Below are positions 1 to 9,400 of a stretch of DNA of 64,000 nucleotides, in pieces (the first letter of the stretch is position 1; each line of letters begins with the position of its first letter). Position numbers and translations under genes: made by a program. Origin of the DNA: Echinometra lucunter (taxonomy: Eukaryota > Echinodermata > Echinoidea > Camarodonta > Echinometridae); NCBI GenBank assembly GCA_029962745.1, contig CM057151.1, positions 9,797,142 to 9,861,141 of the forward strand, written 5' to 3'. Under the pieces are notes generated by a model. The model was not told the DNA's origin and ran no database searches. It saw nothing but the letters and a program-made list of their open reading frames with translations.

Positions 1-38
1 ATCATTATCATTATTGTCTGGGTATGAGAAATTCCAGT

Positions 39-302
39 GATGTGATAAGGACAGCATGCATGATGCTTTTTCTTTGAAAGTTCTTATCTTATTTGAGAAC
101 TCACATGGATGATTTATGATCACCTTTTCCTATTTTTACAATTATGGATTTAAAGTGTTTGTTTATTGCTGATGTGATTAGGACAGCATGCATGATGCTT
201 TTTCTTTAAAAGTTCTTATCTTATTTGAGGACTCACATACATGATTTATGACCACCTTTTCCTATTTTTATACTTATGGATTTAAGTTGTTTATTTGTTT
301 AT
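39..302 (+). repeat. 132-bp tandem duplication (two copies) in BZW intron
   Basis: Positions 39-170 and 171-302 are near-identical, each starting gatgtgat-aggacagcatg and containing tgatttatga-caccttttcc. Only scattered substitutions separate them. The second copy abuts the tentative exon at 336. Confidence 0.85.
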
Positions 303-335
303 TGTTTATTGCTCATTCATGTTTACATCACATAG

Positions 336-445
336 CACCTGGAGGATCAGTGGTAGAGGATTCTGATAAGACCAAGGTTTGCCGCAGCGAAGTCTGCGTG
401 TTCACCACCGAAGAAAATGTCGAGGCAATGCAAAACTTCGGTGAG
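336..445 (+). CDS. Tentative internal exon of the BZW gene
   Basis: An acceptor (…catag at 331-335) opens a 110-bp open segment that ends in GAG before a gtgagt donor at 446. It enters with two bases of a codon and leaves in phase 0, which fits the next exon at 1562. The 36-residue product contains [16 protein letters not shown], which aligns only weakly with the LFPANKQ-VEHFTKYF stretch of vertebrate BZW. Splice borders and phase favour a real exon; homology is too weak to be sure. Confidence 0.45.
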
Positions 446-3400
446 GTGAGTCAAAAGTTTTTTACTTTTTTTCTGTCAGCGTCGGTACCTTGCTAAAATT
501 GAAGTTTTAAACCATAATTCTTCAACTTCAATAGAATTTAAAAATATTAAATATTTTTTGTGAGAAATGCCAGTGAGGTACATTGTAGCGGTAAACCCTG
601 GTGTAGTGGTACATCTGCACATCCCAATCAATTATACCAAGAAGAGAGACCCAAAGGTCACATTGATTAGGTTGGCTTTTCCCCTCCCAGGCATAGATGA
701 CTCCAAATATATAATGGTAATATTGAAGTAGAAGAAGAAAGACCCAAAAAAAAAAAAAAAAAAAAGTAGGAAGAGAATGATAGTACTACTAATAAATGAT
801 AGTGATGATGATGATGACACATCAGCTAGATGACGGAAGTCATTCTCATNNNNNNNNNNNNNNNNNNNNNNNNNNNNNNNNNNNNNNNNNNNNNNNNNNN
901 NNNNNNNNNNNNNNNNNNNNNNNNNNNNNNNNNNNNNNNNNNNNNNNNNNNNNNNNNNNNNNNNNNNNNNNNNNNNNNNNNNNNNNNNNNNNNNNNNNNN
1001 NNNNNNNNNNNNNNNNNNNNNNNNNNNNNNNNNNNNNNNNNNNNNNNNNNNNNNNNNNNNNNNNNNNNNNNNNNNNNNNNNNNNNNNNNNNNNNNNNNNN
1101 NNNNNNNNNNNNNNNNNNNNNNNNNNNNNNNNNNNNNNNNNNNNNNNNNNNNNNNNNNNNNNNNNNNNNNNNNNNNNNNNNNNNNNNNNNNNNNNNNNNN
1201 NNNNNNNNNNNNNNNNNNNNNNNNNNNNNNNNNNNNNNNNNNNNNNNNNNNNNNNNNNNNNNNNNNNNNNNNNNNNNNNNNNNNNNNNNNNNNNNNNNNN
1301 NNNNNNNNNNNNNNNNNNNNNNNNNNNNNNNNNNNNNNNNNNNNNNNNNGTCTATGAGCTTGATCCGCCATCACATATATACATAAATCTTAGATGTTGA
1401 CAGTAAAATATGGGACGTAATAGCTTGAACCTGTCCCTAGAAACTTAGAATAGAATTACTTATTTCACTTCACACATTCACATGTCATCATTTGTTTTAT
1501 GTATTGTATTGTTTTGGGGTTGAAAAATTCCTATGGTTGTATTTCTGTTTGATTTTGACAGATGCAGTTAACAATTCAGGAAACAATGAAGAAGAATGAT
1601 TTTACAGGAAAAGACATCATCGGTGTAGTAAGTATTCACATACAGATAAAGCATGTTGAGGCTCATTGTGTTACAAGAAAATAAATAATGCACTCCAGTT
1701 ATTACATGATTGGACTTCATATTAAGTTACCAGTACAAACTCTATCTTTTTCTCTTTAAAGGAGAAGTCAAGACGATTTCATAAAAATTACACTATAAAG
1801 CTTAAAATTCAAGGTAACAGATAATGCTACTTTCATTTATCAAAGTAATTTTTAAATACCGATTAAGTCTTCGTTTTTGTACTCCGAATAATCGAATTTC
1901 CCACCGAAACCCAAATATGGTCATTGGTCGCGTGACGTAGGCGGTGCATTTGCACTGGCATGCGCACTTATTCTCTGCACATTCTCTATGCAAAATGCCG
2001 AGATATCTAGCTTTTGGAGGTACAAATCACACCAGTTCTGTTCCTAAGAGAAGTTTTTTGCAATCCCGAATCCCCTGACGGACAGGGAGAGGTGTGCGCG
2101 ATGGATTAATGATATTAGAACGGACAAATTCGACATCAAAACTTATTAATTTTCGTAGTAAATGAAAGTGTGCGAAGACCACTTCAAGCCGGCAGGTGGC
2201 GGTGGATAGGGTGTGGGCGTTCGAAAGTGATGGGCTACGAGCCCACGAGAAATTGTAAGGTCTTCCCGTCGATTGAAATGGACAGATTTAACGGTCTTTA
2301 CAAATTCTAAGGCTAACAAGTAGGCACAAGAAGCATAAATAAAATCAGAAATGTAGATCTACTAAAATTCAGAAGAAACAAAGGGAACTACTGGATGACG
2401 AAACAAACAATGTGTACCGGTACCTCTACTGCAGTGATTCACTCTCGCGCTATGCACGCACTATACTATCACTGTACTCGCATCATCATGCGTGCCTGCA
2501 TGATGCAGATGCGGTGCATCTGCTACGTCACTGGACCGGGGTGCGAACTGTATTGTGGATGAAAAAGGGCTCGTACTAGAACTACTGTTTATAAAGTTAA
2601 TTGTTGATTACTCTGTAATCCTAAGGTATGTTGTGTAAAGGAAGACATTTTCTAGCAGCTGAATTTTTTCTCTTCATGATCCATGCTTACAGAAATCGCC
2701 TAGACTTCTCCTTTAAAATGATACTTATTCTTTCACATTAACCAATTGGTTTCTGAAACCTGATGGCCCCTGTAGTAAGTCTTTGGGAATTTGAGAATGC
2801 AATAGTCAAAATGTTATGATTGGCTGACATTAGAGATGTGAAAAGGTGAACTATGAATATGAGAATTAGCTGAGGATTAAGGCGTCCATGCAGTACTTTC
2901 TTGGGTGAATTTGAACTGAGAATGTAATTTCAGTCAAACATGTCTTATTGGCTACCAGTCTGTAGCAGCCACTTAAAGTGCCCCTCAGAAAATTACTTTG
3001 TTGTAGACCCTGCCTAATAAAGCCAGCAGCCACTCATTTTGTATCCCTTTGTCAATATCTGATGGCAAAGAGCGACCACCAATGTCTTCCAATGTACTAA
3101 ACTCTATTCAAGGCGAACATGGTAGCTGCTTGATAAAACCATTGTGTGTACACAGTCACACATAGACAAAAGTGGTTTCTGTTACTGTTAATGTGGTTAC
3201 TTTTAAACATGAAACACTGCCTTACAATGCCCTCGTGAAGACTTTCTAAATCTACAACTGCCTATTCAGTATATCCAGATTTCATAAAAGATCTGAAAGT
3301 TTTCCCAGACTGCCAACTAGTCAAGGATTAACAGCTTTGATTAAGAAGCTAATATTTTTCATTGTTTATAATTATCTTTACACCTTCCTCCAGACCTCAC

Positions 3401-6400
3401 CTGCTCTGGTATTGTTTTTGTTTTCTGGTATTGTTGCACGGCCTCTGATACAATTTGCATAGGCGCAGTTTTTTTTGTTTTTTTTTTCAATTCATTGAAA
3501 AATTATTAAAAATCATAATAAACATAAACATGTTTTAGCAGAAAGCTTTTATTTGTTGCAGACATGTTTTTAATCAATAATGAAATAAATTGTGGAGATT
3601 TTTTTTGAGAGAGTGCAATTTTAGCTATTCCTTGAATGAGCCTGCAAAGCTGAAAATAGGCGGGAAAACACATCAATCGATTCATTGTTGCTGTTGCACT
3701 TTTGACAAACCTTGCATGCACTTACTATCATCTATTAAATGAAAAATAATTTCAGACCATTAGAACTGTATGTTGATTGAATAATGATGCCTGAGTTTGA
3801 TTGATAGTAGGAATTTATTTTTCTCATTACTGAACTAAAAACATGATCAGAAACTGGTACATATTGTGAAATGACTTGCAAGGAGAAAGAGTAACACCAT
3901 AGACATACTATAAATTTACTAGACGAAAAGCAGCACGGGCGGATATCATTATGCGAATGGCATTAGGCCCCGCCTCTTTCAGATCATTTGAAGGGGCCGA
4001 TAAGCACCTGTTATCGCCATGATATCGATAACACTGTTGGATTATTCATATTTATTGCGCGATCAGTTTTATTTTAACACTTCAGTTTAATGTGCATTTG
4101 TTGCGCATTTATTGTGCATTAACTGCGCATGCGGTAAGCTGGTGTGTGTAATATTTCATAACAAACAAGTGCTACTAGTTGGAAGCATCTTACAAAATGA
4201 ATTATTAATTTTTGATCATGAATATTGATGGTGCTTAGGTCGGCCTTCTAATCGATGCGGACAAAATGGCGGAGCTCTAGGGGCCTGAGTAACACACACA
4301 CAACACAGTATTTGTGTCACTCTTTGCATTTTATATCTGGTGTTCAAACTTTGCAGTGTAAAATGGGTACAGTAAATATGCCGAAATTTATTGCTGTATT
4401 GTGATGTGATTTCCATAATGCGAGTGTAGCTTTCAAAACAATTGCTGACCTGTCTACAGTGGTCACCTGTCTACAGCTGTTATTTTGCTGTTACCCTACA
4501 TTGGCTGCTATAGACTGGTTTGTCTGTACCACTCATTGAGTGTCCTTATATATTCAACTGACTTTTCTCATTTCTTAATTTTTAGCTGTGGAAGGTAATG
4601 ATGAACTCCAATGAATGGTCTAAGAAAGAAGAACTTGTTCCGGAGCAAGTTGGAAGGTGCTTCAAGGTAATAATATTCACCATAAGCAGTGGTAGTCTGT
4701 CATGTTCCTTCTAGTTTACAAGCGATGTAATTTATTGTATTATTTAGTATTCATTGTAAGTGAAATCTGATTTTAGAAAAAATATTCATGTGACATAGAA
4801 ACCTACTTTAAAAATATGGAAATGCAATATGGAAATGCAAGTCATGAATTTATAGCTCTCATTGGCTTAAAGTCATGTTGTTTTTGGTTTATGGACTTGT
4901 ATGTTTGACAACTTTTCACGTAAGAGACCTATGTTTACAAAAAAAAAAAAGAAGTATGAAAATGTGGAATATTTCATTAAAAACTGCAATTCATCATATA
5001 AGATATTGAGTGGATAGTGGATTTTCGGGAAATAATTAGCTTTGAAATCATCTTTGAAATCGTAAATTATTGTATGTTTAACACATTTTATAAGATTGGC
5101 TGTGCATTTTGCCTTTCAGAAATACATGCCACTCTTCAAGACCTTTGTCACCACTGGTCGCACTGAAGCAGAACTGTTGCTCAAGATGCAGGTATGTATG
5201 GATTCAAAGACAGCGAAAGACTCCTGCTAAACTCTTTGGCCTGAATTCATTAAAGAGGTTTACAGTATTCTCCGGCGTAAATGCCACAGCACCGCATAGG
5301 CCGCACCCCCAATTTGACAACTCATTTGGGAGAAAAAAAAAATGCATGGGAAAAGAAAATCACAAGAAAACTTGCCCCAGAGAATACATAGAAGGGAAAG
5401 TAAATGCATTCAGATTTTTACTGCATTCACTTTTTGAAGACTGTAAATCAAAGAGGTTTTTTTTTCATTCTTGTCAGTAAAAACTTAAAGAGGAAGAGAA
5501 TCGGATTCGGAGGAATAAAATCCAAACAGTTAGCACACACGTACAGTACTGTAGGCCCTTGCGGTACGTGCACGTAACTTTCCCCTAATCGAAAAGCTCA
5601 AATAAGAGAGGGACAATCAGACGTCTCGTGGCAATCATAAACAGAATGGAAAAAAAAATAAATCTACACCTCAAAAAATCAAGTAAATATATCTTACTTG
5701 GATTGATTTTTTCCTCAAAACTAGTTTTTTATTGATTTGTGAAGACAAAGTAATATGAAGAGGCCGAGGGTTTCGACACATTGTGTGATAACCAGCTGAC
5801 TCGGCCGAACTAGAAACAACCACTGAAAACTCGAACAAGGTCGTCGAGAAGGACGTTTTCCTAGTTCAGTGCAGTGGAGACAACGAATACACAACGTTGC
5901 TCATTTGCGCGCACATGCTTATGCACGGCACGCAAAACACAAGCTCAAATATGCATGGCCAAGACATCGACCTAGAGCATAATGCCTAAGAAGTATTCGT
6001 GTGCTATAAAAATCCGCTGCGATACTCGCCTGCTCACCATATGTAATACACACATCTCTACGAGAGGACCGTCGAAAGATACAAATTTAGGGCGCTGGTT
6101 GTTAATGCGCGTGCTCTGAATATACAGAGACCAATAGACTTACATCTGTAGAATGATTTTAACTCTATGACAGACCTTATACATTACCGAAAGAGCCTGT
6201 CTATAGTGAGTTAAAGTATTCGGTGGTACTTACTTTACCTTGCAAATGTTGCGTATACGTTGTCAATGCAAGATTGATTCTAGTTTGGTTACGCTTCATA
6301 TATCGAGTTGAGTGCCTCGCACTCATCAGTGTCTAGAGATCATACCGTTGTGTTTATTTCCGAGATTTATTTATTTCTTAGATTTTATTTCGAAATTCAT

Positions 6401-9400
6401 GATAAACATTTTGATGCTTGAATAATGCTCACATCGATAGAAATACAGTAGTTTAACCGTAGTCCCATCCATACAAATCCTTGCAATTTTTACAAGGGTA
6501 TGAAGGAGGGTCATAAATTGTCTATGGTTGCGCATAGGCCGCACCCCCGACTTTCCACCTCATTTGGGGTAAAAATATTGTGGCGTATATGCCGGAAAAT
6601 ATGGTAAATTAAACCATGCTCTAAATCTCCAAAGGCGTAAAACGCACATGTCCTCTTGTCCAATGGGCCAGCTGTAATAGACTTTTATATGCTCACTTAT
6701 GCTAATTTATGCTTATTTACTCTTATTTAAACTTCTTTTAGTTGATTAAATCATGATTTGAAAATAAAGCTCTTATGTGAATTTGGGCCATAGTCTGTAA
6801 TTCGCAGTTTTCGTTACTGATAGTTACTGATGAGTTGGTACATCCATGTGCTGATGGTTCATGATTCTATGCATTAAGATGGTACCTATTGAGAGGTATG
6901 AAACCATTCCTGTGTCTGGTGTAAACTTGTATATGTGCTGCAAGTATCGAGTTCTTAAATCTTTACGTTTTCTTTTACATAATTTCAGCTATTAAAGTTC
7001 AAGGATCCATTGATTTCTTCCTCTGGAGAATTCTTGCCTTTATCACACATGAATATGTATAGTATTGCATTAAGATCCATTTATTGGCTTGTCATGTAAA
7101 GTAAGAGATTAAAGGGAATTAAGTCTCTACTATGTACGTGTGTATATAACTTTGCATGAAGTACAATATAAATCATATAGGATATTGAAAATAGCTTCTA
7201 CTGTTGAGTAGTTTTCTTAATGAAAGATTAATTTTTAGTTTATCCAGCATTCTTCCAATGTCACACATCAAAATGGCAACAAATGTCTCCAGTGTGATGT
7301 CCTAATTTCTTTTCTGTTATTAGCATAATTACATGTAGTGTGCTTGGCTTTGTGACATTACACGTACATTTTCAACAATGTTTCACATTATGCAGGACTA
7401 CTGTCATGCTAACATGAACATGAGAAAAGTGTTCACCAAGATGGTCACCTGGTTCTATTCTTGTAAGTACATTGAAATTTATTAATTTTGTTAAAGGAAA
7501 GATTTTTCAGTAAAAGAACACTGTAGAGCTACCATACTATTGACAAACATGAGCGTACTCACATATGAAAACAATACTATGGGTGTACCTTTGAATTGAA
7601 AATCTTGTTATTGTCATTTTCATTCAACTGTGATCCAGGTGTAAGCTTTCATTTTGAAAGTCAAGTAAATATATAGAGGGAGAGTTTGTGATTGTTTGAT
7701 GAATATTTCAGCTATCATACAATCAAAAATTTAGAAGGCTTTTAAAGTGATTACACAATGGTAAACAAAATTTTGATATATGATCGAGAATAGAATTCTA
7801 AAAAGAATGACATTAAAAATATGATGATTTTCAATCAAAATCAATGCATTTTGGCTAATTTTCTAATGAAAAGTTATGAGCTGACCAAAAAAAATTGAGT
7901 ATGAGCTATGGCGTAAAAGTGGATACCCAGCTTCGCGCATTGCAGTTGTGCTACGTGCTAGACTGTACAATATGTATTATACCTTGAGCGCATTTTGCTA
8001 GAAGTGCGCGACAAGGTACCCACTTTGACGTCATTTTGACGTCAAAGTGAGTACCCAGTTGAAACTGGGTCACATCTGAGGGTTCAAAAATATCCTGAAA
8101 TCTTACCACATTTGGGGGTTTCCTTGGCAACAGGACTTTTAAAAAAACTTTAGACAGATGATTTTCTGCTAATAAAATCATGCTCTTTTAAATGAACTAC
8201 ATTTTGTTTCAGCATTAGGTACCCCCTTTAAAGCCACTTTAAACTTTTTTTTCAGGATTAGTCCCATGTGCTGAACATCATGTTTCATTTTCAGGAAACT
8301 TGTATCAAATTTTCCTTTCTAGGACCCAAAACTCTTGGATGGAACCCCGGGACTTGGGTACCTGGGCTGGTATTCACTTTGATACACAGATTGAGTAAAA
8401 AAAAATTGAATTACTTAGCAAACTGCCTTACCTTTTATTCATATCACTTCTAAGTATTTTTTACTTTAGCAAGCTGACTTTGAGGCAAAATACTTACTGA
8501 TAACCATTGTGATGTCGTAAAATCCATCTCAAATAATGCACAATAAAGGCATCACATTGCATGCACGGTTATAAAATTTATCTGTGTGCCGCATAAAGTG
8601 ACTGCGGGTGTATGAAAACCATGCCAGCCATGTAATCAGATTTCCAAAGTGATTTGCTGAAGCCTGCCAAGTGGATGTCTTTGAGTTAGGTTAAAATACT
8701 TAGCTCAAAGATTCAAAGGAATACTGAAATAGGTTAAGAACTTTGCTGATGCCGAAATCTGAGTAAGATACTTAAAACTTACGGTTTAAGTATTGAATTG
8801 AATACTGGCCCTGCCTCATAATTTCCTTGCTCTTGTTTCTCCTCGTGTAGCTGATGTGCTCTCTGAAGATGAGATCCTTAAGTGGTACAAGGGTAATGAG
8901 AACCCCAAAGGAAAGGCACACTTCACTGATCAAATGAAGAAGTTTGTGGATTGGCTCAACACTGCTGAAGAAGGTACGTAACTGCAGTCCTAAATTTGGA
9001 AATTGATGTTATGCAGGAGGGGTGGGGGATCGAGGTTACGGATCAGAAAGGGGCAGGGTGCTCTAAAACCACTTACCTGATGTGTCAGGCAACCAAAACT
9101 TTCACTGGGGCAAGTAAATTCAGATACCACTTGTTTGGGGTGGTTGGGTAACTTGTATGGAAATTTTAGGGCATCCACTTTTTATACCTAAGGACACTCT
9201 TTGAGCAAAGTAGGGTAAATCTGTACTAACTGCTTACATTATCTAAGCACATGATTCACACATTGAGTTCGTCAATAGATTATTGGGATCTACTTACTCG
9301 TATGGGTAAGTGGCCACAACAAATGGTTTGGTTCGGTTCGGTTCGGTCCTGTTCAGAAGTGCCATGTTCGGTGAACTTCTGTTCGGTTCGGCTGTTGGTA

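Noticed and set aside
796..1386. Long open frames across N runs here and at 24813-25545
   Set aside because: They consist of unknown bases; the gap is a placeholder and the frames carry no information.
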